From Arthrobacter agilis (lineage in GTDB: Bacteria > Actinomycetota > Actinomycetes > Actinomycetales > Micrococcaceae): 64,000 nt of DNA. Location: positions 1 to 64,000 of the forward strand of contig NZ_VHIM01000009.1 of the NCBI RefSeq assembly GCF_006494655.1, in the 5' to 3' direction. Made by a program: the position numbers and the translations under genes. Positions 24,672 to 33,372 of this stretch are shown piece after piece. Positions within the stretch are counted from its first letter, which is position 1. Every line of letters begins with the position of its first letter. The notes beneath the pieces are model-generated. The model saw nothing but the letters and a program-made list of their open reading frames with translations, had not been told where the DNA came from and made no database searches.

Positions 24672-25241
24672 GTGGAACTCAACGACCTACTGACAGCCCT
24701 GGATGCCGGCGACACCATCACGGGCGACTCCCCTCTGCATGAGGTGATGCACCAGGTCAGCCAGGAGGCGCTGCGCATTACAGGCGAACTCAACGGCGGC
24801 TATCAGGAACCGGCACGCGTCCGTCAACTGCTGTCCCAACTGATCGGTAAGCCCGTCGACGACTCCGTGACAGTGTTCCCGCCGTTTCATTCGGAGTTCG
24901 GCAAGAACATCACCCTGGGGCGAAGGATCTTCATCAATGCCGGGTGCAAGCTGCAGGATCAGGGTGGAGTATTCATCGGAGACGACTGCCTGATCGGGCA
25001 CAACGTGGTGATGGCGACTCTCAATCACGACCTCGACCCCAGCCGCCGTGCCGATATGCACCCGGCCCCGATCGTCATCGGCCGGAACGTATGGGTCGGC
25101 TCCAACGCGACCATCCTCCCGAGCATCACCATCGGTGACAATGCTGTGGTTGCAGCCGCCGCCGTCGTCACGAAAGACATACCCGAGAATGCCGTGGTCG
25201 TGGGATCACCCGCGCGAGTCGTGCGCCTGGTCACCGACTGA
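24672..25241 (+). CDS. Left-handed beta-helix acetyltransferase (maltose O-acetyltransferase-like)
   Basis: 189 residues. The C-terminal half consists of hexapeptide repeats (GVFIGDDCLIGHNVVM, IVIGRNVWVGSNATILPSI, ITIGDNAVVAAAAVVTKD) and ends VGSPARVVR, the CoA-binding finish of the CysE-LacA-NodL group. NHDLDP carries the conserved catalytic-site histidine. It probably acetylates a sugar or small molecule using acetyl-CoA. GTG 24672 is preceded by AGGAAAGAACT. It is followed 21 bp later by the DinB gene, so they form a likely pair. Confidence 0.85.
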   Translation: MELNDLLTALDAGDTITGDSPLHEVMHQVSQEALRITGELNGGYQEPARVRQLLSQLIGKPVDDSVTVFPPFHSEFGKNITLGRRIFINAGCKLQDQGGVFIGDDCLIGHNVVMATLNHDLDPSRRADMHPAPIVIGRNVWVGSNATILPSITIGDNAVVAAAAVVTKDIPENAVVVGSPARVVRLVTD

Positions 25242-25262
25242 CCACAACTGGAGGTTGGACGA

Positions 25263-25763
25263 ATGGAAAATGACAGCCGGACGGAACCACCTGTGGCAGC
25301 CGGAGAGCGGGAGACGCTGACCGGCTTCCTGGATTACTTCCGGGCAACGGTGGTGATGAAGGTCAGTGGCCTCAGCGATGCCGACGGAGCCAGGCGGCTC
25401 GTCCCCTCGCTGACGACAGTGTCAGGTCTGGTGCAACACCTGACTGATGTCGAGCAGTTCTGGTTCCGGGATCGGATCGACGGGCAGCAGGATGTGCCCA
25501 CCCGATGGTCCGAGGAGGATCCCGACGGCGAGTTCCGGGTGAGCGAGGAACACAGCCTGGCGAAAATCATCGAGGACTACGAGTCCGCCTGTCGCCAGTC
25601 CCGCGACGTGCTCGAGCGGTATGGAGTGGAAGATCGCTGCCGTGGTGGCGACGGCGGAGAGAATGTGCGGTGGGTTCTGGTGCACATGATCGAGGAGACG
25701 GGCAGGCACTGCGGCCATCTGGATATTCTTCGTGAGCTGTTGGACGGATCTACCGGAGACTAG
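25263..25763 (+). CDS. DinB-superfamily protein (DUF664 type)
   Basis: 166 residues. Three metal-binding histidines typical of the DinB fold can be seen: one in QHLTDVEQFWF at about 58-68 and two in MIEETGRHCGHLDIL near 143-157. The four-helix bundle pattern with the terminal LDILREL is standard for DUF664 members, some of which are thiol-dependent (mycothiol) S-transferases. ATG 25263 lies 21 bp after the acetyltransferase. Exact reaction unknown. Confidence 0.85.
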   Translation: MENDSRTEPPVAAGERETLTGFLDYFRATVVMKVSGLSDADGARRLVPSLTTVSGLVQHLTDVEQFWFRDRIDGQQDVPTRWSEEDPDGEFRVSEEHSLAKIIEDYESACRQSRDVLERYGVEDRCRGGDGGENVRWVLVHMIEETGRHCGHLDILRELLDGSTGD

Positions 25764-25812
25764 CCGGGGAACCTCGGGCTCTACCCGGAACGCCCGGTGC
25801 ACCTCGGATTGA

Positions 25813-25995
25813 TCACCTCAGTGGAGAGACGCTCGTCGTCCGGTCGGCGAGCTCGACGGTGTGACCCATCGGGTCCTTGATCGCGTAGCTCCAGTAGCCG
25901 ACCCGGAAAGGCGCGGGCCTCCCGGCGACAATCCAGCGCCCAGAGGCATGAACTGAACTCACCACACGGGTAGTGTTGCGAGCACTTCATCGGTG
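25813..25995 (-). pseudogene. C-terminal remnant of a VOC/glyoxalase-fold gene
   Basis: On the minus strand one frame reads GRWIVAGRPAPFRVGYWSYA then KDPMGHTVELADRT to a stop at 25813, the characteristic end of a VOC-domain protein including the metal-binding glutamate strand. Just upstream, PTDEVLATLPV is in a different frame. No N-terminal half is present. So only a frameshifted tail of a glyoxalase-like gene remains. Confidence 0.6.
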
Positions 25996-26053
25996 GGTTC
26001 TCGAGTTGTAGCTGGCGGCCCGCGATAGCTCCTACGTCTCAGGAGGTCATTCA

Positions 26054-26641
26054 GTGACCGGTCGCAGCAGCACTACGTGGAGATCGACTGGCGCACCTCC
26101 GCGCTTCGCAGATCCGCGACGAACCGGAACTCTCATCGGACTGCTCGGCGCGTGGGTTTTCGTGTTCTCCTACACGCCGGGGATGGCCGACCCCTTGATC
26201 GTCGGCGCACGTACCCTGCTCGTGGCTGCCGTCGCCGGCACCCTGTGGTTCCTCTTCGCCTCTCCGCGTCATCTGGGCCCTTTCACTGCGCCTCGTGGTC
26301 GACAGGTCGGGATCTACCTTCTTTGTGTCGTCACGGAATTCGCGCTCATAGCCTTCGGCACCGGAAGACTCACCTCGACGGGCAATCTGGAGCTACAACC
26401 AGCGCTGATCGCCCTGGTGGTCGGTCTCCACTTCATACCGTTTGCCTGGGCCTTCAAGGAACGCATGTTTTACACGCTCGGCGGGATTCTTGCTGTTCTC
26501 GGTACCGTGGGCCTGCTGATCGGGACGCAGAGCAGTGCTCTAGGAGCAGCCGTTGCGTCAGGGCTTGTGATGTCCTTGATCCTGCTCGCCTACAGTCTTG
26601 GAATGTTCGCACCCCGCCTGAAGGACACAGCTCGTCCGTAA
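26054..26641 (+). CDS. Multi-pass membrane protein
   Basis: 195 residues with about five or six hydrophobic segments (GTLIGLLGAWVFVFSYTPG, LLVAAVAGTLWFLFA, QVGIYLLCVVTEFALIAF, LIALVVGLHFIPFAWAF, LGGILAVLGTVGLLIG, SGLVMSLILLAYSLGM). FKERMFYTLG in a loop resembles small uncharacterised actinobacterial membrane proteins; I do not recognise a named family. GTG 26054 has CAGGAGG eight bases upstream, a strong ribosome binding site. It stands alone. Confidence 0.65.
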   Translation: MTGRSSTTWRSTGAPPRFADPRRTGTLIGLLGAWVFVFSYTPGMADPLIVGARTLLVAAVAGTLWFLFASPRHLGPFTAPRGRQVGIYLLCVVTEFALIAFGTGRLTSTGNLELQPALIALVVGLHFIPFAWAFKERMFYTLGGILAVLGTVGLLIGTQSSALGAAVASGLVMSLILLAYSLGMFAPRLKDTARP

Positions 26642-26787
26642 CTGCTGCTTCATCGCACGTCTTCGATGGCGCCTTTCCTGCAGCTCGCGAGGGGCTCGGT
26701 CAGAGGCAGTTCCGTCCGGGATAGGAGAAAGCAAGGCACTGGAAATCACCGTTCGAGCCGAGATCAGGAACTGCTCGGCCCCCGGAA

Positions 26788-27222
26788 TTAGGTGGGAGTA
26801 GGGGCGGACCCTATGTCCTTCCGGAGATCAGCGTCCACGGCAGTGATGAGTCCAAGCATCACGGCCGACCCCATCGCGGAGCCGACTGCGACAAGGATGG
26901 CACCCACCAGCCACAGGCCGGTGACATCCGCCGACGCAGCGGTGGTGATCCAGGCCAAGGTGAAACAGCTGGGCATCACGAGGAAGGCGACAATGAAACG
27001 CAGGAGTCGCTGAGCAAGCCAGAACACGAAGATGCTGCACACGAAGGCCCCGACGCCCTGCCAGATGGCGTACGGGCCGCCCATGCGGCCCGTCGCGCGG
27101 TCGTATTGATACTCGGTGTCCCAGGCGAACCAGCCGTACCACAGCGCGGCAGATAGGACGCCGATCAAAAGGACGAGGGCCACTTGCTGCCTCGCGGGTC
27201 GAGGATCACGGGTCAGGCGCAT
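26788..27222 (-). CDS. Four-helix membrane protein
   Basis: 144 residues. Hydrophobic segments at about 13-30 (VALVLLIGVLSAALWYGW), 51-70, 75-95 and 100-125, with a periplasmic or extracytoplasmic loop DTEYQYDRATGRMGGPY between the first two. Cytoplasmic acidic tail. No family recognised. ATG 27222 has AGTGTGAGGC before it. Neighbouring genes are also small membrane proteins, with no shared operon evident. Confidence 0.6.
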   Translation of the reverse strand: MRLTRDPRPARQQVALVLLIGVLSAALWYGWFAWDTEYQYDRATGRMGGPYAIWQGVGAFVCSIFVFWLAQRLLRFIVAFLVMPSCFTLAWITTAASADVTGLWLVGAILVAVGSAMGSAVMLGLITAVDADLRKDIGSAPTPT

Positions 27223-27383
27223 GCCTCACACTAAGCCGGACAACAGTCGGTGTCGTGCAGGCGCATGACCTACCCCTCGGCGAGGTCCTCGCACTAGACG
27301 GTGCGTAGCGCAGATTTCCCCCACTCGTGTGCGGCGTGACCTCGGTCTGACATGGCACGGTGCCGGGTCCCGAACACTCAGGT

Positions 27384-27686
27384 CTAGGGTCCGCTGATCA
27401 ACGTGATGGCGATGACGAGCACTTGAATGAGGACAAATCCCCAGAGGGCGGAGGCGGCAGCCCACCAGGGGTGCCCACTTCTAAGGGCAAGGACCGCCCC
27501 AACCAGCCCGAGCACACAGGGGAGAGCGAACACCCAGATGGGGCGGAGATCCCCGGACCGCGTCCAATCCGGAAGGAACAGGACGGTGATCAATGCGAGG
27601 AGCATCACGGCCCATGTAGAAACCGGCTGTGCGATGCGCGGGGCACGGTGATAGCCCTGATGAGCGTCGGATGTTGCTTTCTGCAC
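27384..27686 (-). CDS. Small membrane protein
   Basis: 100 residues. Hydrophobic segments STWAVMLLALITVLFLP, IWVFALPCVLGLVGAVLALR and WWAAASALWGFVLIQVLVIA give three helices. The N-terminus (about 25 residues) is polar. GTG 27686 follows GGGAGATGAA. No recognised domain. The remaining about 160 bp on each side hold nothing I can identify. Confidence 0.5.
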   Translation of the reverse strand: MQKATSDAHQGYHRAPRIAQPVSTWAVMLLALITVLFLPDWTRSGDLRPIWVFALPCVLGLVGAVLALRSGHPWWAAASALWGFVLIQVLVIAITLISGP

Positions 27687-27844
27687 TTCATCTCCCGTCT
27701 CTTGGCCGGACCATGCACCGGAGACCGCGGGGGTTGATCACGGGTGGCCTACTGCACGACGGCGAATAGTTCGAGGAGTACCAGTGATTCGTCGGCGAGC
27801 GCAAGCGGGTCCGCGATCGGGCAGACCGGACATATGATCGAGCC

Positions 27845-28274
27845 ATGCCGTCGATCCGGAATCTGGCGGTCGGCCTGCCCGTCCGCCGGCGACACGTGCT
27901 CGTCTCCGACGGGTATGACTTCGCGACCGATCAAGAGTTCCATCGAGCGATCGGTGGCGGCATAGAGTTCGGCGAGACTGCAGAGTCAGCCCTGCGACGA
28001 GTTCGCAGAAGAACTCGGAGTGACGCTCGCGTCGGTGCTGCTGCTCGGTGTTCTGGAGAACCTCTTCGAGTACGAGGGGAAGCCGGGTCACGAAATTGTG
28101 CATGTGTTTGCGGTGACATCGGGAGAGATCGACGCGATTCCACTCGACGCAGAGTTGACGGTGCTCGACGAAGGCAGCACCGTCCACTGGACTCCCATCG
28201 AACGGATGAGCCGTCCGCTCTACCCCATCGGAACGTTGCACATGCTGCAGGCAACTGTCCCCGACGAATCCTGA
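27845..28274 (+). pseudogene. Nudix hydrolase, broken inside the Nudix box
   Basis: The N-terminal part (MPSIRNLAVGLPVRRRHVLV) runs into the Nudix box GGGIEFGETAESALR; then the expected RE-F-A-EE-L-G-V is found only in another frame, which stays open to 28274 (LENLFEYEGKPGHEIVHVF, TPIERM, ATVPDES). Loss of two bases (GA) or gain of one near 28000 explains it, and repair gives the exact G-x5-E-x7-RE-x2-EE-x-G signature. Intact it would be about 143 residues. The break falls on catalytic residues, so as written it is inactive. Confidence 0.8.
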
Positions 28275-28382
28275 CTCTGCCCCTACCGACGGACCTGCTG
28301 CCGTCGTCGCGCCGTGTCCAGAAGCGTCCGGCACTCCACTTTCGATCGCACCTACTGCCGGATTGTGTCGGCTCGGCGCTTG

Positions 28383-28682
28383 CTACAGGCAGGACGTCGT
28401 CGAGAGCACGAGGACCGTGGTCGTATCCACGGTGTACCGCTTGGTGTCAACGGAATAGGTCACGCGAAGAGCTCGCGCTGTCCCGGCGTCGGGAGTCACG
28501 GTGTCGAGGGCAACGACGATATTCGCCCGGGCTCCGGCCGGTAACTGGTATGCACCTGGTTGTTGCGCCGCCGCCCACCGCGCGTTCTCCTGAGGGTCGT
28601 CGGATTCGGTTGTACCGGACCCGATGGCGACGTCATCCTCCCCGTCGAGGGGGAAGATGAAGCGGCCGCGCACCCCTTCCAA
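28383..28682 (-). CDS. Unrecognised 99-residue protein, probably N-terminally truncated
   Basis: The frame reads PLDGEDDVAIGSGTTESDDP, then PAGARANIVVALDTVTPDAG and YTVDTTTVLVLSTTSCL, which looks like the beta-rich end of a secreted protein. The only starts are TTG 28682 or a GTG nine bases later; the open frame upstream runs just 13 codons to a stop with no signal peptide. I infer a truncated gene, but a short intact one is possible. Confidence 0.35.
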   Translation of the reverse strand: MEGVRGRFIFPLDGEDDVAIGSGTTESDDPQENARWAAAQQPGAYQLPAGARANIVVALDTVTPDAGTARALRVTYSVDTKRYTVDTTTVLVLSTTSCL

Positions 28683-28768
28683 CGGGTAGGGAGCGCGGCT
28701 GAAGCAACAGTACGTCTAGGGACGAACAGAACGATTACGTTCGCGGAGACCGACCCGTCAGCGGAGGT

Positions 28769-29239
28769 CTAGTTGCCTCTCGGTGCGTACAGGCTGTCAC
28801 TCGTGAACCGGTTGATCACCCAGCGCCTCAGGGCGAAGGCGACGGGCACGAAGGCAACGCAAACGAGAACCCCCAGCAACATGGCCGGGCCGCCGACGTT
28901 TGCCACAGAGCCGGCGTGGACGAACACACCCGCGAAGATCAGCACAAGGAAGATGAGGGATGCGGTCATGATGTTGGCCCATCCTGCCGGGCGAGAAGGT
29001 ACTCCTCTCGCTGCGAGCGCGCCCGATACCACCTGCCAGGCCGCGAAGAGGGCCACCAGGAGACCGACCAGTGCAACCATCACCGCCGTGACATAGAGGG
29101 GTTCCAGATACGCGACGTCGGGGTAGACGCTCGCATAGCTTGCCCCGACTCGTGGGACCACCACGAGCTGAATCACCAGGGCCGCAAAGGCAAACAACCC
29201 GAGGAAGAAGCGGAGGGGTAATGCTTCCTTCTTGGTCAC
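28769..29239 (-). CDS. DUF2975-type membrane protein
   Basis: 156 residues from GTG 29239. Four membrane helices: FFLGLFAFAALVIQLVVVP, LYVTAVMVALVGLLVALFAAW, MTASLIFLVLIFAGVFVHAG and PAMLLGVLVCVAFVPVAFAL. The extracytoplasmic stretch ASVYPDVAYLEPLYV after helix 1 matches the YPE-VA-L-P-Y signature of DUF2975. These genes are usually followed by a small XRE regulator gene; none is present here. The longer frame to 29443 adds non-conserved residues and is not preferred. Confidence 0.65.
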   Translation of the reverse strand: MTKKEALPLRFFLGLFAFAALVIQLVVVPRVGASYASVYPDVAYLEPLYVTAVMVALVGLLVALFAAWQVVSGALAARGVPSRPAGWANIMTASLIFLVLIFAGVFVHAGSVANVGGPAMLLGVLVCVAFVPVAFALRRWVINRFTSDSLYAPRGN

Positions 29240-29620
29240 AGGGCAGTCATCGTCCTTCGGTCCAGCGGGCACGTGCGGCTCGAACCTACAGTCCGGAAAG
29301 TTGTGTGACCAGGGAATGAGTACCGTCAGCACGAATCGCGCCTCAATTGAAACGTACTGCGGACGCCCGGCCGCACGGTCCGGCCGTCCGGAGGATGGAA
29401 GGTTCCACTGAGTGATCGTCGTAGGCGCCCTGCCCGAGGTCACACAGAACAGATGTCATTCACTCAGCCTCTTCTCGACGCTCGCATCTGTCTCGGTGGC
29501 CGCTAGATGTTGGCCACGCTGTTACCGAATCGGGTCGCGTAGCACCACCTGCGACATGGTGGGAAAGCGCAAGGGGTTCAACCGGTCGTCCTGGGACCTG
29601 CTCCTGCATACTGAGGCGGT
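29240..29620. other. Intergenic region with nothing recognised
   Basis: About 380 bp between divergent genes. It includes the unlikely N-terminal extension of the DUF2975 frame. No RNA gene, clear promoter or repeat was identified. Confidence 0.35.
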
Positions 29621-30030
29621 ATGGGGAGAAAATGGATCGTCGCCGTCCTGTTGGGAATGCCGCTGGTGTTCGGCGCCGGAATGATCTATTTCTTATGCAC
29701 CCTCAGCTCACCCTCACACTCGAGGACGTGATGGACGCCGAGTACACCGGAAAAGACATCACCACCGACGTCGTCGAAATCACCGACACGGCTTGTGGCA
29801 GCGACATCACATGCGTCGAGGCCTACAGCACAGGTGAGGCCGATTACTACCGCTTCCGCACTCATGCAGCCGCCACCGAGCACGAGTCGACCCTCGACGA
29901 CGGCTTCCGCGTGAATTACTTCGTCATGGACTTCGCCGGGAAGGACTCCTCGGTGAACGACCAACTGTTTGCAATGCAGGTACTGGCCGGCATGTGGAAC
30001 GACTACGAAGGAGACTTCCCTGCGCGATGA
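29621..30030 (+). pseudogene. Small membrane-anchored or secreted protein, frameshifted after the N-terminal helix
   Basis: ATG 29621 starts an N-terminal hydrophobic helix (GRKWIVAVLLGMPLVFGAG) whose frame stops at about 29731. The body continues in another frame from about 29695: PQLTLTLEDVMDAEYTG, VVEITDTACGSDITCVEAYS, YRFRTHAAATEHESTLDDGF and ending DYEGDFPAR. Two cysteines in CGSDITC could form a disulfide outside the membrane, which fits the lost signal anchor. An indel at 29690-29700 is the simplest reading. If not shifted, the protein would be a cytosolic 111-residue form starting at ATG 29695. Confidence 0.5.
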
Positions 30031-30638
30031 AGACCTCACCGAGGGTGAATGCCGCGTAATCCAGGTCGGCGGGCAATCGCGCGCCGAGATCGTCAAGGCA
30101 CTGGCCGATGCGGGCGTACAGCTGAACGTCCACGCCCAGACACTGCTCGCTCATCCTGCATTCGATGATCCCGTGGTCCGGACCCTCAGGATCGTAGAGC
30201 GGTCCGTATCCCAGCTCGGGTTGAAGGACGGTGCGGTCCAGTCGCGGGTCTTCGCCGCGGCAAGGGATCAGGGCCTCGAACTCTGTCCGCTGGTGACCGG
30301 CCCCTACCTTCGACTGACGATGAAGGACCAGGCGAACGCCCCGGACTCGCTCCTGTCCGCAGGCCGCGGCCTGCGCGGAGCGCTGCACGTGGCCTCCGAC
30401 CCCCTCAGTGAGAACCCCGAGTACCCCAAGGGGTTCTATCTTCGCGTCGTGGACGGGACGGCATGGCTCAGGGGCTATCGCTGCGATGACGAGTACGTGT
30501 TCACTCCCGGGCAACGGCTTGCCTTCCACCGACCCGCTGGCGACGTCGAGGACCAGGTATCGACGCCGGTCCTGCTGGACAGCGCAGGGGTGCGACGTCG
30601 TCGAGCACGCGGCACTGTTCGCCCCGGATCACCGCTGA
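30019..30638 (+). pseudogene. Conserved-looking hypothetical protein, C-terminal frameshift and no normal start
   Basis: About 205 residues with good coding character: QSRAEIVKALADAGVQLNVH, FDDPVVRTLRIVERSVSQLG, YLRLTMKDQANAPDSLLS, GFYLRVVDGTAWLRGYRCDD. The only well-placed start after AAGGAG (30007-30012) is a CTG at 30019; no ATG or GTG is suitable. Near 30590 (a run of four G) the frame appears to shift, since the natural end DVVEHAALFAPDHR lies in another frame and stops at 30638. I do not recognise the family. The stop of the preceding gene overlaps its first codons. Confidence 0.45.
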
Positions 30639-30855
30639 AAGAGCAGGCACGTCGGGCAGCCGTCCGCGCTCAGCCACCCGACGTCGAAAGCCCTGATGGA
30701 CCCGAGGATCAGCATGGGCCTGGCACTCGTCGGCGACAGGCTCCGCGTGCGCCGGGCAAATCCGCAGTCGTCGGACCTATCGATGGCCCGGGAACGGGCG
30801 TACGGTGATCCTCGGGCCGGCAACGGCGCCCGCCCTTTTCAGGAAAGGGAAACTC

Positions 30856-32388
30856 GTGAAACCCAAGCGCAGAACCCGCACTGTCTCATCCTCCGCCTTG
30901 TCCGTGGCAGTGCTACTGATCATAGGATCGGCACAGCCCGTCCACGCCGATAAGGGCGTTGATTCGGCGTTGCTTCGGAGTGCAGTGTCAGCTGAGAACA
31001 TCACCCGTCATCTGGAGGAGCTCCAGGCGATAGCGGATGCCAATGATGGCAACCGTGCAGCAGGAACCTCCGGACATGTAGCCTCGGCCGAGTACATCGA
31101 GGCGCAACTGCAGGCCGCCGGATACGAAACAGGCCGACAGTACTTCACCTACCCGAGGTTCGTCGTGAACCTTGCGGTCCTTGCCCAGATGTCCCCGTCA
31201 CCGACGACCTACACGTATTCCGACGATTTCCTGGGCATGACCTATAGCGGTGATGGAGATGTCACAGCGGCCGTGACTGCTGTCGATGTCAATCTCGCCG
31301 GTGACCGCGCGTCGACCAGTGGTTGCGAGGCCAGTGACTTCGAAGGCTTCCCTGCGGGGAATATCGCCCTGATCCAGCGTGGGACGTGCACCTTCTCGGA
31401 CAAAACGGCCAACGCGGAAGCTGCGGGCGCCTCGGCGGTCATCATCTTCAACCAGGGGAATGTAATTCCTGATGACGACAGGCTAGGTGTCGTCGCCGGA
31501 ACGCTGGACGTAGAAGGATCCGCCGTAGCCGTCGTGGGTACGTCCTTCGAACTCGGCGAGGAACTGGCGACGACCGAGGGAGTCGAGGTGCGGGTGGCAC
31601 TGGACACCGGTGAAGAGGTCGTCGAGACGTTCAATGTCCTCGCCGATACTGCCGGGCGCCCCGACCGTACCGTCGTCGTCGGCGCGCACCTCGACGGTGT
31701 GTCCGAAGGCCCCGGGATCAACGACAACGGCAGCGGCAGCGCAGCGATCCTCGAAACAGCCGTCCAGCTGGCCGAACTCGGCATCACCCCCACCAACCGC
31801 ACCCGGTTCGCGTTCTGGAGCGGCGAGGAGGACGGGCTGATCGGATCCGACTACTACGTGTCCCAACTGTCCCCCAGAGACATCAAGAATCACGCCCTGA
31901 ACCTGAACTTCGACATGATCGCCTCGCCCAACCCCGTGCGGTTCGTCTACGACGGTGACGGTGGAGCGTTCGGTTCCAAGGGCCCCAACGGTTCCGACGT
32001 CGTCGAGGACGTCTTCCTCAAGTACTTCGCAGCACAGGGACTGGCGACTGCCCCCACGGAATTCGACGGGCGAAGTGACTACTTCGGGTTCATCGAGAAC
32101 GGGATCCCCGCCGGTGGCCTGTTCACAGGAGCCGAGGGCATCAAGTCAGAGGAAGAAGCCGCAGTCTTCGGTGGCACCGCCGGTCGTGCCTACGACCCCT
32201 GCTACCACGCCGAGTGCGACACCATCTCGAACATCGACCAGGGGGTGCTCGAGGAGATGGCTGACGCGATCGCTCATGCAACCCTGACCTTCGCCATGAC
32301 AACCTCGTCGGTGAAGGGAACGGCAAAGGGCGGTGGCGGAAAACCCGGAAAGGACTTCACCTTCAAGGGCAACCTCTCCCTCCGCTAA
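30856..32388 (+). CDS. Secreted M28 family zinc aminopeptidase with PA domain
   Basis: 510 residues from GTG 30856 (MKPKRRTRTV). The signal peptide ends near residue 31 (QPVHA). A protease-associated domain lies at about 120-235 (ALIQRGTCTFSDKTANAEAA). The M28 catalytic domain follows with zinc ligands and catalytic acids in VGAHLDGV, INDNGSGSA, SGEEDGLIGS, LNFDMI and CYHAECDT. It resembles Streptomyces aminopeptidases that remove N-terminal residues from extracellular peptides. AGGAAAGGGAAACTC precedes the start. A strong terminator hairpin follows 20 bp after the stop. Confidence 0.9.
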   Translation: MKPKRRTRTVSSSALSVAVLLIIGSAQPVHADKGVDSALLRSAVSAENITRHLEELQAIADANDGNRAAGTSGHVASAEYIEAQLQAAGYETGRQYFTYPRFVVNLAVLAQMSPSPTTYTYSDDFLGMTYSGDGDVTAAVTAVDVNLAGDRASTSGCEASDFEGFPAGNIALIQRGTCTFSDKTANAEAAGASAVIIFNQGNVIPDDDRLGVVAGTLDVEGSAVAVVGTSFELGEELATTEGVEVRVALDTGEEVVETFNVLADTAGRPDRTVVVGAHLDGVSEGPGINDNGSGSAAILETAVQLAELGITPTNRTRFAFWSGEEDGLIGSDYYVSQLSPRDIKNHALNLNFDMIASPNPVRFVYDGDGGAFGSKGPNGSDVVEDVFLKYFAAQGLATAPTEFDGRSDYFGFIENGIPAGGLFTGAEGIKSEEEAAVFGGTAGRAYDPCYHAECDTISNIDQGVLEEMADAIAHATLTFAMTTSSVKGTAKGGGGKPGKDFTFKGNLSLR

Positions 32389-32407
32389 ATCGGACCCGCA
32401 CGCTGGA

Positions 32408-32435
32408 AGGGCCCCGGGCGCCAGGCCGGGGCCCT
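32408..32435 (+). terminator. Terminator after the aminopeptidase gene
   Basis: Perfect 10-bp stem AGGGCCCCGG/CCGGGGCCCT with an 8-nt loop, 19 bp after the stop codon. No long T run follows, as is common in high-GC actinobacteria. Confidence 0.75.
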
Positions 32436-32649
32436 GCCTGCGCGGGGACGCACAGAGCGGGTTCGACGTCTGGAGATTCCATCCCGGGGCTGTTCCCGGT
32501 GCCGTCCGGGCGGAGTATAGTTCGCGGCACGGACCCCCATGGGACCGTAGGGAGCAGACCTGCGCTGGGCAGTGTCGTGGTTTGCAACCATTGCCGTGCG
32601 TTCGTCGGCGACCTGGAAGCAATCGCACTTCTAGAGATCGAGGCACGTT

Positions 32650-32946
32650 ATGCGCAAGACATCACTACTCGGCGCTGCCGTCTGTGTTCTGGCCCTCTCC
32701 GGCCTGAGCACCTCTCCCGCATTCGCCGCCGGCCAGGTCGAGCGAGGACCTGCTCACGCGAATTCCATCTGTTCGTTCTCCGGCCTGAACGACACCCCTG
32801 ACGCTGCCGCCCCTGAGGGCGGACGTGTCCAGTCCTACGGACAGATCGTGCGGCTAGGGCTGAAGGCTGAGGCAGGAAGCCCGGGAATGCTCTGCAACGG
32901 CCACCTCTTCCCCTTCCCCGAAGCCTTCCCACCAGAAGGTCCGTGA
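32650..32946 (+). CDS. Small secreted protein
   Basis: 98 residues. Signal peptide MRKTSLLGAAVCVLALSG with likely cleavage after AFA at about 26. The mature part contains ICSFSGLNDTPDA, EGGRVQSYGQIVRLG and two cysteines (one in ICSF, one in MLCNG), a pattern seen in small exported proteins of Arthrobacter-like bacteria. Function unknown. ATG 32650 is preceded by GAGGCACGTT, a modest ribosome binding site. Monocistronic. Confidence 0.7.
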   Translation: MRKTSLLGAAVCVLALSGLSTSPAFAAGQVERGPAHANSICSFSGLNDTPDAAAPEGGRVQSYGQIVRLGLKAEAGSPGMLCNGHLFPFPEAFPPEGP

Positions 32947-33020
32947 CCGCCGCGAGCCGGGCCGACCTCCGGGCGGGCCAACACTGTCCGTCGCTTCGAC
33001 TTTGACGTAGGTTCTTGACC

Positions 33021-33372
33021 ATGGGTGCTCAGCAGCTCACTGTTTCGACTTCGGACGGCAGCCAGCTCGCCGTGACCCGCTGGCACGGGCCTGGGCCCGC
33101 CGTCGTCTTCCTGCACGCCGGCGTCGCCGACCGGCGATCGTGGACCGCTGTTGCGGAGGCGCTCGACAGCGACAACCTCGATCTGGTCTCGTATGACCGC
33201 CGCGGCTTCGGAGACACCCCAGCCGCAGCGGCCGCATCGTCCTTCACTCACGTGGACGATCTGCTCCATGTCATCGACGAGCTCGCCCTCGATCGAGTGC
33301 TGCTCGTCGGCAATTCGATGGGCGGGGCACTTGCTCCCGACACTGCGTTACTGCATCCAGGTCGCGTCGAAG
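33021..33372 (+). pseudogene. Alpha/beta hydrolase gene truncated after the nucleophile elbow
   Basis: From ATG 33021 the protein is a clear alpha/beta hydrolase: LAVTRWHGPGPAVVFLHAGV, YDRRGFGDTP and the nucleophile elbow LVGNSMGGALAPDT. Normal residues continue to LLHPGRVEG at about 33375. From there the plus strand is simply the reverse of the neighbouring esterase gene, so the last about 150 residues with the catalytic Asp and His are missing. Truncated by a rearrangement joining it tail to tail with the next gene. Confidence 0.75.
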
